Shown: positions 1 through 11,749 of the stretch, one piece after another | How the letters are laid out: each line of letters starts with the position of its first letter | How positions within the stretch are numbered: the stretch's first letter is position 1 | NCBI GenBank assembly: GCA_036583965.1 | Contig: JAZBQD010000027.1 | Coordinates: 6,156,187 to 6,220,186, forward strand | DNA: 64,000 nucleotides | Reading direction: 5' to 3' | DNA from: Prunella strophiata | Lineage: Eukaryota > Chordata > Aves > Passeriformes > Prunellidae | The notes under the pieces: generated by a model | What the model saw: only the letters and a program-made list of their open reading frames with translations | What the model was told of the DNA's origin: nothing | The model's database searches: none | Made by a program: the position numbers and the translations under genes

Positions 1-3000
1 TTCGCCAAAATTCACCAATTTAAAATTGGTAAATTTAAAATTTGCCTCCATCTCTGAGCTGCTACTATTTTACAGTTTGCACAGGTGAAGTTTAACCTGA
101 AGCTTTATATTGGAAATAGTCTGAGGTCTGTTCCATCAAAGGCACTGGTGTGAGAATAAGAACTGGGAAAGGTCAGCTCTGTCTGTTTGGCTTCATGTCT
201 TTCTGTGCCACAGGAGCTGCAGGAATATCTCTGCTAAGGGCACCTTGACAGCCAAAGGACAGAGGTGAACCATCAGGGTGTTTTTCCTCTGTATGTCAGG
301 AATCTTTCCAACCAGCTTTAAAGTTCTGACCCCAAATGAGGTAGTGGGATGGATAAAAATGATCATTTCCTTCCTTCCAGAAGCTTGTTCCACCCAGAGA
401 TGAGGGCTGCAGCCAAGCCAGCATCTCTGGGCCAGCAGAGTCCTCTAGTGGCTATTGCAGCTGGGAGATGGTTTTTCCCCAGTCTGCAAAATTCTTCCTA
501 AACTTCCAAAGGCACAAGAAATGCAGAAAGAAGCTTTTGGCTGGTGCTGCTGCTGCTTTGTTGGTGTCTGCTATTTTCTAGCATAGCAAGTAGGATTTTT
601 TTTCCCCCACCATTCTGCATGATACAGTTATGATTAAAAAAACTTATTATACTGGATATGATATTCAGTCAGGAACTGTACTCTCCATAGAAAGTTAAGG
701 TGTTTTCTACTTGAGCTCCTTTATCTCCATCTCTGGTTCATATTTTAGCAGCCTCCTGATTGGGCCTCACCTATCCACAAGGGAAATAAGAATATTCCTC
801 CCAGTTTTCCAAATTATTTCTTCCCTGGGAGATGTTTTACTATCCTTACTCTTCTTAGGGGGGGATGTCCTGAAGAGGATCCTGGTTTGCTTTGTGTCAC
901 TCAGACCTCTCCTAAACCAAGTAAAGGCACTTTCTCACCTGAGTGAGAGAATCATGGCTGTATGATTTATTATTTAGACAAACTCTCCAAGTAGAATATG
1001 AATGCAAAGCAGAGTCTTTCCTTCATTCACATGAATCACCCCAATTAATGATGATGATCTTAAAGCCACTGACAAAGAGACACTATTTAAATGCATTTGG
1101 GAGTACCTGGAAGATGACTTGTTCTGTTGTTCACTGGAAAATGTACAACACATTGTATGAGAAACCTTAAAATATTAAGCCTGAGTGATTTTCCTAACTG
1201 AAGTATGGCAAGAGTTCAGTCAGGTTATTTTACAAGAAAAAATATAAATAGGCAAACACAAAGATTGGTTTTAATTGATCTTTGAAAATAAGTAATTATT
1301 TCCTTTGAATATATCTTTCTTGTAGGGTGAGTGAAAGGGTTAAATGAGCTTTCATAGCTTTCAGCTCAGTTTCTAGAATTTATTTAAGTAGTCTTCTTTG
1401 ATGGCTGTTATTTGATGTTGGGTTGATAGTTTTGTGTGTGGATAAATCTGTTTATACCTCATTTGAAACTGCTATGGAACTAAAATATACTCAGCACTTG
1501 AAGCTGTAAAGTAAATAGAAAATATTATGGAAGCTCTGCTTTGGACAATCTAGACAATTTCATAGAAGGAAATAAAAATTGCTAAAATTTAACTTAGATA
1601 CAGGTGACATCTGGGTTCACAAATCATCAGCATTATTTATCTTTAACCCAAACTGAGTTGTTTGTACCTCCATGTAACTGTGAACCTGAGACTATTTTTC
1701 TTCTAAGCATGAAGCACAAAGTTTGTGCTTTATTGTTAATTTGGGGAATTCAGCACAAACAAGGCACAGCATTTTATTATGTGACAGAAATATGTTTCTC
1801 CCAGTGTGTATATTAGGCTGCCCTGATGGTTGTTGAAACAGCTCCATCACACAAACCTTGTTATTATTCATTTATCTTTCCAAAAGCATCTGGAAATTTT
1901 CTGCCTTTCTTTTTGTATGGACATCAGGATTTCTTTTATTTGTTCTAAATAACTTTTTTGGTTGTTTTTTATTCCTAAGAAGAATAAAGATTGGTGTTCT
2001 GTAAGAGGTTTTCCACTAATTTGTACAAAGCAAGGAGAAGGATGCATTTCTCTGAGAGATCCTTCATGCTGTTTGCTTCTTTTTCATTTTCTAAGTAGTG
2101 TGTCCCCTTATGATGCCAGGGGCTGAAATGAATCCAGAGGCTGAACTGTGAGTCAGAAGAGAAGCCTGCTTTTAGTTTGAAATTGAACTTGGGGAGACTA
2201 TTTCTCTCTATTGCTTAGGGAAGGAGACTGGGGAAGATTTCATCTTCCTGGGCTTTTGGCTGATTTCTGCAGTCACCCCTTTCTCTGATGAGCCTTGAGA
2301 AACCCCAGAGTCCCACAAAAACTCATCACAGGTTCATATTAGCTCTTACAGGACTTGTCTACATGGAGACACTCAAAAGGGTGAGACTGGAGGAGCTAAA
2401 ATTTGGATTGGAGTGAGTGCCTCTCCAGAAGGACACTAGGGAGAGTGAGAAGTTCCATTGCACACAGTCTTTGTTTATTTTTGCATGTTGCACAGGGGGT
2501 CTGGGCTTGGGTGAGGTTCCTGTTCTCCAGGGCACTCCAAGCAGCAGTCTCTTCAAGGCAAGTTGCACAATGAAATGCCCCCTTTTCCCAGCTATCTGTG
2601 GAGTAACACAGCTGGCTGCTTTCCATGGCAAAAAGCAAGCAAGCAACTTAAACTAATTAAAAATTGTCATTAGTAGATCAGAGCTGGAGGCTGCTGCTAA
2701 TTCAAAAGAGAAGGAATCAAGTGCTTTATTGTTAAGGGAGTTCAAGGAAACTTACACAGAGTAAAAAGTTTGAGTGGACTCCTGGCTCTCCTGGGAAGTG
2801 GCAGATTTGCCTGGAGCTGTAGTGTCCTGCCTGGAGTGGTGAGCTGGGGCAGAGAGTGGGAAGGTGAGTTAGGGAGTGGAGGAGAATGGAGGAGAGGAAT
2901 GTTTGGCTTCTGGCATACCCTTGGGGAGGAGGGGGCCTTCAAAGACAGAGCTGACTTGGTGAAGATAAAATAGTTTGTGTGGGCCTGAAAAGTTGGATGA

Positions 3001-4000
3001 AAGTGAATGCTGCTGAGCTAATAATGTTCTGCTGCTGGCTCTGGGACACCAAGGATGGTGGGAGAGGAAAGCCCCTCAGGATACACAAAAAGAATATTCT
3101 CTTTTGTCATGGAAAAACTCCAAAAAAAAGGGCTTAATGTAAGGTCAGAGTCCTGGGATCCACAGTGAGCTCCACTCCAGTTTCAGCACATGAGCCACAG
3201 AAAGCTTTAGAGGCTCCAAGTTCACCTGAGTGCTCCTGCCCAAGCCCCCTGCACTGCACCCCTGTGCCACTGAAGTTGGTCTGTGATTGCAGCTGCTCCC
3301 TCCAGCTTTAGGTGTCCTTTAGTCCTGCTGGGTTCTGTTAGCTCACAGAGCCTTGCTTTGATCTCATGTCTGCCCAATTTGGTAAATTTCTTTCTCCTTT
3401 GCAGTTGTTTCCATGGGATTTTCAGTCTCCATTAAGTTTTCCTGTTGAGCAAAGACAACTTGATACTTCCATCTGTTCTTATGGTGTTCCTAAAACTCTA
3501 CAGCAAAATGTGCTGCAGAAAATGAGAGAATTGTTGTTGTTCTGTCTTTATACATGGAGTTGTAAATCCAACATGAAGTGTGCATTTACTGTATGGCTTT
3601 CTTTATGGGACAGTATCCCTAAGAGCTGTAATTGATTGTTGTTCCTCTGACAGATGAGACCCAAAGGAGAATGAGCTTTACAAAATGCCTTTTTTGTCCC
3701 TAATCTTCAAAAATCACTTGATTCACTTTTTTTATCTGGATCTTGTGATCCTTAAAACCCTTGCAAGTCTTAACAAGAAACTTTATTGTCACACAAATTA
3801 AGGAGTGGTAAAATAGAGCAGTGCTGTGAATTACACAGGCTGCATCCTTGCTTTGTGTGTAAGCCTGCTCATTTGTCCTTGAACCAACACAGCCTGGGGA
3901 TGTTGATGGTGTCATTAATGGTACTTGTTTTCATATTTAATATAGGATTGTATTTTGGCACAGCTGATGGAATGTAACAATCTCTTTTGACCTGCTGTAG
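1..4000 (+). other. RAB3B intron (left end cut by window)
   Basis: No conserved coding exon, RNA gene or recognisable transposon was seen here on either strand. Short open frames occur but have neither splice context nor a recognisable product. By gene order this is intronic sequence upstream of the penultimate RAB3B coding exon. Confidence 0.75.
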
Positions 4001-4126
4001 GGCCACACAAATCAAGACCTACTCCTGGGACAACGCTCAAGGTGATCCTGGTTGGAAACAAATGTGACATGGAGGATGACAGGATTGTTCCTGTGGAGAA
4101 GGGGAAACATCTGGCAGATCAGCTGG
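4001..4126 (+). CDS. RAB3B: RAB3B penultimate coding exon, with one extra base
   Basis: The acceptor is tgctgtag and the donor is gtacat. Reading from the second base gives [13 protein letters not shown]. After one extra G at 4041/4042 the next frame gives [20 protein letters not shown], holding the NKCD guanine-binding motif. The exon is 126 nt where the encoded Rab3 segment needs 125. Read literally, translation reaches a TGA about ten codons after the insertion. Confidence 0.93.
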
Positions 4127-5262
4127 GTACATGCAAAGCTTTTCTTTCCACCTTTCTTCCTCTGCTTCTTTATACTCTGTTCCTTTCAGTTTGTACAGCA
4201 GTAATACTTCAATAATGGTCTCACAACTAAGAAGTGTAATATATTCTAGGTTCATATTTCACTTGTTTTTGGCTCAGTAGGCCAAGAATACCTGGTGGAA
4301 TACTTGTAGTGTTGCTGTGTTTATAAAGGTGGTGTCTAGAGGTGGAAGGAAGATAAAGTTTATCTGAAGAAAAAAGCTTTTATTAGCTCAGCAGAATGAA
4401 AAGAGAAAAAGTTTTCATAAACATAATTTTGTCTCGGGGTCTCTAAGTACCATGTACTCATTGCAAATCAATGCAAATATTGATTTTTGTTGAAGCATTT
4501 TTTTTAACTAAACAATGAAAAAGAAGTTTATACATCAGAACTGAAGAATTGAGGATAGCATATTTTAGAAATGTACTAGGCTTCTCTATCCAGGTAAGAA
4601 AATGACATTATGTTATTGATGTGGGATAGAAAAAGCAAAACAATTCCATTGAGAGGAAGCTGGGATTGCAATGAAAATTTTATAATGAAGAGCCAAGTAA
4701 ACTCATACTACTTTATAAGTTATTTATCACTTTTCATTATCTATTACAGCCTATAAGATATTTTTAATATGAAATCAGGGCTCTTTGTTAGAATTTAACT
4801 AGACTGTTGTTTTCTGTTAAAGAATTCAAAGTAAGAAGTCAATCCTGCTAAAATTCCATTCAGGTAACAGTGGAGACCCTTACAGTGGGCATAAATGTTT
4901 AACTTTTAAGAGTAAGAGATTCTTACCAGACACAGAAGAATCATAATCATCCCCAATGTATAAACTCTGTGTTGTCTTCAATTCTTAAACAGTAATTGGA
5001 GGGTGCATAATAAACTGTTAAATTGGGGGTACTAGAGTTCCAGGACACACTACATACATTGGTGTAGTTGAAAGTGTGGCCTTGAAAATGTAAATTCTAC
5101 ATATGGCACACCTAAAGGGGTCCCATTCATAGCTGGAGCCTTGAGACACTGCCATCCTAAACAAATAACAAGCAAATATCAAATTAGACCCATTATTATT
5201 ATTGTAAGAGTAAATCTTTACATGTAGGATTGGCAAAGCAAGCAAAGATATGGTTATATCTA

Positions 5263-5317
<55 letters not shown>

Positions 5318-5451
5318 ATTATATATATAGGTTATCTATATTTATTATATATATAGTTTGCAAAGTCAGTTATGGGCTCTTTTTTACCCATCAGAATTTA
5401 ATTTGCTTTGGAAAATATGAATGTGAATAAACTTGGTTCCTGGCTTGCAGA

Positions 5452-5483
<32 letters not shown>

Positions 5484-5671
5484 ATTATATATATAGGTTA
5501 TCTGTATCTATATCTATATCTATATCTATATCTATATCTATATCTATATCTATATCTATATCTATTATATATATAGTTTGCAAAGTCAGTTATGGGCTCT
5601 TTTTTACCCATCAGAATTTAATTTGCTTTGGAAAATATGAATGTGAATAAACTTGGTTCCTGGCTTGCAGA

Positions 5672-5715
<44 letters not shown>

Positions 5716-8700
5716 ATTATATATATAGGTTATCTGTATCTATATCTATATCTATATCTATATCTATATCTATATCTATATCTATATCTATATCTATATC
5801 TATATCTATATCTATATCTATATCTATATCTATATCTATATCTATATCTATATCTATATCTATATCTATATCTATATCTATATCTATATCTATATCTATA
5901 TCTATATCTATATCTATATCTATATCTATATCTATATCTATATCTATATCTATATCTATATCTATATCTATATCTATATCTATATCTATATCTATATCTA
6001 TATCTATATCTATATCTATATCTATATCTATATCTATATCTATATCTATATCTATATCTATATCTATATCTATATCTATATCTATATCTATATCTATATC
6101 TATATCTATATCTATATCTATATCTATATCTATATCTATATCTATATCTATATCTATATCTATATCTATATCTATATCTATATCTATATCTATATCTATA
6201 TCTATATCTATATCTATATCTATATCTATATCTATATCTATATCTATATCTATATCTATATCTATATCTATATCTATATCTATATCTATATCTATATCTA
6301 TATCTATATCTATATCTATATCTATATCTATATCTATATCTATATCTATATCTATATCTATATCTATATCTATATCTATATCTATATCTATATCTATATC
6401 TATATCTATATCTATATCTATATCTATATCTATATCTATATCTATATCTATATCTATATCTATATCTATATCTATATCTATATCTATATCTATATCTATA
6501 TCTATATCTATATCTATATCTATATCTATATCTATATCTATATCTATATCTATATCTATATCTATATCTATATCTATATCTATATCTATATCTATATCTA
6601 TATCTATATCTATATCTATATCTATATCTATATCTATATCTATATCTATATCTATATCTATATCTATATCTATATCTATATCTATATCTATATCTATATC
6701 TATATCTATATCTATATCTATATCTATATCTATATCTATATCTATATCTATATCTATATCTATATCTATATCTATATCTATATCTATATCTATATCTGTA
6801 TCTATATCTATATCTATATCTATATCTCTTATAGATATAGTTTGCAAAGTCAGTTATGGGCTCTTTTTTACCCACCAGAATTTAATTTGCTTTGGAAAAT
6901 ATGAATGTGAATAAACTTGGTTCCTGGCTTGCAGACTCTCAGAAAGGTTACAGATGCATGTGTGTCCACCTATCTCACAGGAATAATTACACAGCTAGTA
7001 ATTGAAATTTTGTCCAGACCAATGTAGCAGCAAATGGAGAGTTTTATTTGAACTCCCAACCCAATTTGGACTTCCAGTGTTTTTTTCTCCTCCCAAAATT
7101 CATCTGCTTGTTTCAATACAAACTTGGCATCTGGAATCTGAATCCTTTACATGTGGGACACTTCAAAACACACACACACAGGGTTACCATAGCAACTGAT
7201 TCCATCAATAGGAAACTGTTCTGCAGAAGAATCCCCAGTGCTGCCCTGACCTGGTGCTTGTCCAGCTCACCCTGGAGAAACCACCCCAGTGCAGGGCAGC
7301 CCAACAGCCTTTGGGAAGTGCTGTCCCAGCTCTGCTCTTCTGTAACCTCCCAACTTCCAAAACACTCTTTTTAAAAGAGCTGGAAAATAGATCTGATTTG
7401 ATCAGATCAGTTTTTCCATATAGTAGCTATGCTAATGTGTACAGCAATAAATGAAATTATTTTGTGAGTTATGTGGGAGGAATCTAATTGGCTATTGACT
7501 GCTTAAAGTGCTAATGTTCATCATAATAATTCACATAAAGGTTATCCCTCAGCATATTTATCTGCATTTGCATAGTGACATTAACATCATTGAAATAATT
7601 CCCTAATCAGATTAAGAAATTGTTGTTAGCCTGAATGTGAACTGAACCAGAACAGATTGGTTTAGCAGAACCTAAGCCAATGTTGGACTAACAGATATCC
7701 AAGTGCAGTTCTCTGACTTCCTATGCTTTTTACATACATTTTTATTCATCATCAAAACAGCAAGTGGGGCAGACAGAGCCCTCATCTGATGCAAGGCAGC
7801 TCTCCCTGTTTGCTAACAGGGCAAACATCACCATCACTTCACCCCTTGTCCCATGAATCTTAAAAAGGGTCCAAATGGGGTGGACACCTACTTATCCCAC
7901 ACACAGAGGTGACTCAGCCTGCCAGCAGGTGCCACACTAATCAGTTAAGACCAATTTTCTCTTTGTTTGTGGCAGAATCAAAGGGAACTGATGCAATGCT
8001 GAATATCCCCAGAATGAAGCACAACAGAACAGAGCTTATTGCAAAATAAACTCTCCTTGGGGCCTCAGCACTCACTGCTGGCAATTTAATAACCTGACAG
8101 AAGAGAAGCAACAGCCTGGTTGGCCCTCGAGGCCCCTGGGGGGAGGGAGATAAGGAAATGCTTCACAGTTCAGGGCATTCCTGCTGCTGAGGCAGGGCCT
8201 GGGTTTGTCAGAGGTGTCAGCAGCCCCTGGTGGCAGCAGGAAGGAGCTGGTGCCATCCCCTCCTTGGTGTAACTCCAGCCTTGCTGGGCTGTTTGGTTGG
8301 TTTTTTTTAATCAGAAAGGGTCAGTGTTTAAAGGGTCAAGGAGCATTTTGTTCTTGAGCTCAGAAGTTGGTCAGCAGAAGGAAAGCAACCCTGATCTTCT
8401 TTCTCTTTCTGACCTCTGCCCTTGCCAGAGGGCAGCAGGGGTTGGTAGAGCCTGGCCCTGGGCAGGGCTGTGAGGAGCACAGGGAGGTTCCCCACACCTT
8501 GCTGGTCACCAGCTGCAGCCCAGGGGACCTGCACTGATGAAAGGGGCAGAATTGACTCCCTTACCCTGGGTTTAGCCTTACCTGCAGATGTGCTTGCCAG
8601 GGTAATGGGAAGGATCCATGGATCCTTTTCACTCTTAATGAAGCTTGATGACTTTCAAAAGTATTTCTGCTCACTGTTCTGAGATTGTGGGAATCAACTG

Positions 8701-9006
8701 ACTTTCAGGATTATCTGATGTCTTGTTTTCTTCAGGCAAATCCTGAAAAAAAATGGTATTTTAAAAACCATCACGATCATCTGTCTCTCTTGATAATTTT
8801 TGTTCCCTTTTTCCCCAGGTTTTGACTATTTTGAGGCCAGTGCCAAAGAAAACATCAACGTGAGGCAGGTGTTTGAGCGCCTCGTGGATATAATCTGTGA
8901 GAAGATGTCAGAGAGCATAGAGTCAGACAATTCCAGGGGCACTTCTGGAAGGAGCATGAGGCTCACAGACAACCCCCCCCCTTCACAGCAGAACTGCTCG
9001 TGCTAG
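4001..9006 (+). CDS. RAB3B: RAB3B, Rab3 family GTPase, 3' part (last two coding exons)
   Basis: The gene encodes a Rab3-type small GTPase that sits on synaptic and secretory vesicles and controls regulated exocytosis. Two exons are present, 4001-4126 and 8819-9006, joined by a 4.7-kb GT-AG intron. Together they give the C-terminal half of the GTPase fold: the guanine-specificity motif NKCD, the second guanine motif as SAK in [13 protein letters not shown], and the tail QQNCSC with a terminal CXC double-geranylgeranylation signal. QQNCSC points to RAB3B rather than RAB3A, C or D, from memory of the family. The P-loop and both switch regions are not in the window; bases 1-4000 showed no further Rab exon. 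The first exon has one base too many (see its own entry), so the frame as written does not stay open. NRDC follows in the same orientation, as in human. Confidence 0.93.
5254..6937. repeat. Compound satellite in RAB3B intron: TATC and TATATC arrays with a thrice-repeated 97-bp spacer
   Basis: Three tandem segments each consist of a TATC tetramer array, an AT-rich link (TATTATATATATAG type), a TATATC hexamer array and a 97-bp non-repetitive spacer. Spacer copies are 5357-5453, 5577-5673 and 6841-6937. Copies 1 and 2 look identical and copy 3 has one visible change (cccaccag for cccatcag). The hexamer array is essentially absent in segment 1, about ten copies in segment 2 and about 180 in segment 3. 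It lies in the 4.7-kb intron between the last two RAB3B coding exons. Long open frames on both strands here (repeating Ile-Ser, Leu-Tyr, Tyr-Arg, Asp-Ile) are artefacts of a stop-poor hexamer. Confidence 0.98.
5735..6829. repeat. TATATC hexanucleotide array, about 180 copies
   Basis: This is a nearly perfect head-to-tail TATATC array of about 1.09 kb. The only interruptions seen are a TCTGTATC variant close to each end, and it closes with a degenerate TCTCTTATAGATATAG. The lack of internal variants suggests recent expansion or homogenisation, or an assembler's consensus of a collapsed or stretched repeat. Confidence 0.97.
6938..8818 (+). other. Remainder of the RAB3B intron
   Basis: Intronic sequence between the satellite and the last coding exon. 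It holds a short CA run near 7168 and ordinary AT-rich sequence. No exon, RNA gene or clear transposon is recognised. Confidence 0.7.
8819..9006 (+). CDS. RAB3B: RAB3B last coding exon, C-terminus and stop
   Basis: The acceptor is tttttccccag and the first two bases complete a glycine split across the intron. The exon encodes [20 protein letters not shown], then a hypervariable tail and NCSC before TAG at 9004-9006. SAK is the guanine-contacting motif and CSC is the prenylation site. Internally there is no frame damage. Confidence 0.95.
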
Positions 9007-10700
9007 TGACCTTTCACACTGAGAAATGTCCTTGTCCCCTGATTAAATTTTATCTTTTCATTTGTGGTGGTGCATTATCATGTAGTCCAGAGGCAGAAGT
9101 GTCTGTTGTGGGAAACTGGTATGTTTGTTTAATGTGCTGGAGTGTTAATGTTATGTATTTCCTCATCCAATAATTTAATAATCTGAAAAAAATATTGTAA
9201 GTGCACCTTGTGTGAATGTGAGTTACACTGAAGAATAATAATTGTGTAGTGATGCAAATGTTATTTCTACAGAGAATGTTGCATTTTTAAATTATAAATT
9301 ACTCTTGCAGAAAGGATGTTTTTGTCAAGAACAGCAGGAAGCACAAAAACCAATTAGAGAGGATCAGGTCTAGGAGAAGAAAGGGGAAAATATCTTATAA
9401 AACAAGAATATGCTTTTTTTTTAAACAAAAAATCAATCCCCAGATATTTTGAGAATTGTTGCTGTCCTCCAGACATGGGCCTCAGTTTTTCTGTAGGATG
9501 GAGCAGAAAGCAGAGCATTTGTGTCTGACACTGTGAGGTTCTCTAGAGTGTGGAGAGGAAGGGGGCTGGATTTTGTGTCAAGCCTCTAAACAGATGTAGG
9601 AACACAGGGAGGAATCAAAGCTGCCAGGCTGGGGAGGAGGAGGAGGCCTTGCAGCCATCCCTGTGTTTCCTTCCCTGTGCTTTGGCTGGTGCTGAGTGAA
9701 GGAGTAAGAGCCCTTCCAGGGGCTGCCCTTGCCTCCAGACTTCTCCAGCACAGCTTGCAGAGTGCTGGGGGTGTTGCTGTGTTCAGCACACTCCTGTCCC
9801 CCATCCTCTCTCCCCAGAATCTCCCTGTCCTGCAGCCTTTCCCCTGTATCCTGTAGTTTTACCTCTCCAGGGCTGGATCTCCTCTCATCAGCTGCTTGCA
9901 GGATGAAGGAAAAGGGAAGTTGGCTGCTGAATGCTTAGTTGGAGGCAAAAACATACAAGACATGGAAGAGCACTGTCTCAGAGAGATAAAAATATCAGAA
10001 GCCAAAATGTGAGTGTTGGCAGGTATTTGTGCCAATATTATGATATTATCTTTCTGCATTTTGTTGTTTGATCTAGTTTTTTAATCTTGTTCTAGATGGG
10101 CATGTGGAGGGGGGCTAGATTTTCTGGATTGAGATTCAACCACAAAGTATAATATAAGAAAAGGAAGAGTGACTAATAAAACACAACTGCAAATGAAATG
10201 TGACAAAGACATCCTGTTATTCTGTCAACTTTTTGTGGCATCATGCTTTGAAGGGAGGCAAAATTTTTAAACTGTGTGGATATGGAGAGAAGTTGGTTGT
10301 CTTAAGGGGAAAATTCTGGAAGGTTTTTACCTTTGATCTGTGATCTCCTCTGACTGAGGGGACTTGTTGATGTCAGGAACAGGAATTGAGTGCCTGCCCC
10401 TTGCCCTGTAACGTGCTGGATCATGACACCAGTGAGTGCTTCTGTGATTTCCTTCTGTTGTGTCTCAAAGTGTAATAGCTCTAAGAAGAAAAGCACAAAA
10501 TTCTGGACAAAAATGCAGCTCTTGAGCTCATTGTGCTAAAGGCTTGATCCCTCTGTCTGTTGCTTTTGGGAATCTCTGCTGTGACGTGTTCTGGGTGTGT
10601 GTGATCTCGTCCTGAGAGTGTGATTTGTGCAGTGCTGGGACTGTGCTTGTTGTATCTAAACCCCTGAAACTGCAAAATAAAGAGACATGTACTCACTGGG
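9007..10700 (+). other. RAB3B: RAB3B 3' UTR (probable)
   Basis: The sequence directly follows the RAB3B stop codon and has no coding signal. Candidate polyadenylation hexamers are ATTAAA at 9042-9047, AATAAA at 10175-10180 and AATAAA at 10676-10681. The last has GT-rich sequence just after it and is my choice for the main 3' end; another AATAAA lies at 10893-10898. The end point is inferred, not observed. Confidence 0.5.
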
Positions 10701-11740
10701 TGTGGCCAGAGAGCTTGTGTCAGCTGCATTTCTTGTGTTAGGAATCCTACACATGTGTGGAGAAGTGTTTTTAATGCTTTAAAAATCCATCAAATGACAT
10801 TGATCTTTCTTTGACAGGGAGATGGTCTTTGCACCCATCAATTTGGAATCACTATGTAGGTTTAGAACAGTGAGGAGAAGGATTATTTGGCTAATAAATA
10901 TAGTGCTGTGTTCTAACTGTAGAAGAAGCAGGTTTTAGGGCAACTTGTATAACAAGCAATAATTTTTTTAAAAAAATCCACGTCAGATTTTGAGCTGTGC
11001 AGATATAACTCAGTACCTCAGTGCAAATATGATTTGTCAGCTCAGCAGCTCCCTGATAAAAGAAAACTGATTCAGCAAAAATGGAATTTCAATTGTTTTC
11101 TTTTTTTTTTTTTTCCCTAGCAAAAAAGACCTTTCCCTTTCCTACTCAATATATAATTGTGTTTCATTGTGTTCTGATCAAGTCAGATTGGCTTCTTTAA
11201 AGAATACAAGTACATTCCAGACCTTCAAGCTAGGATGGGCAGAATTGTTTTTCACAGGACAAACCAACGAGTAGCTACCTGGCAGTATGAAGAAAAGAAT
11301 TGGGAATTCTACCTTGCCTGATATTGCATACATGGAGAAGCCTCATACTTTTTGCAGAAATCCTGTAGAATTTATTTCAAATAACGAATCAAACCATCAC
11401 AGACAACTGATATATCTCTGTATTAATAGATATTTTGTATATTTCGTCATGTTGAGTTTGCTCTGAAGGAATACAGGGAAAGCCTTTTGCCTTTAACAGG
11501 TTTCAGTACCAGTGAGTCAGGAGAAATTGTTACTTGTGTTAACTTGTAAGGGGAATGGCAGAGTGTGAGACACTCATTTGTCAGGGCACGGGAAATAAAC
11601 CTGCTTGCACTGAAGGCAAACTCCAAATTTGTGCCGTGGGCTTGCAGAGAGCCTTGTGTTTGGTGGGAGGATAGTTATGCTAATAAAGCAGCCTGGTTAC
11701 AAGGTAAAAACGGGGCACTAAGGTGTGAAAAGAAAAGAGG
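10701..11740. other. RAB3B-NRDC intergenic stretch
   Basis: AT-rich sequence with a poly-T/pyrimidine tract near 11100-11118. No gene, RNA or recognisable mobile element was seen. Confidence 0.6.
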
Positions 11741-11749
11741 AGACAGCTC

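Noticed and set aside
5628..6914. Long open frames of about 376-428 codons on both strands (Ile-Ser, Leu-Tyr, Tyr-Arg, Asp-Ile repeats)
   Set aside because: They are the trivial translation of the TATATC array, which lacks stops in most frames. They lie in an intron and have no gene context.
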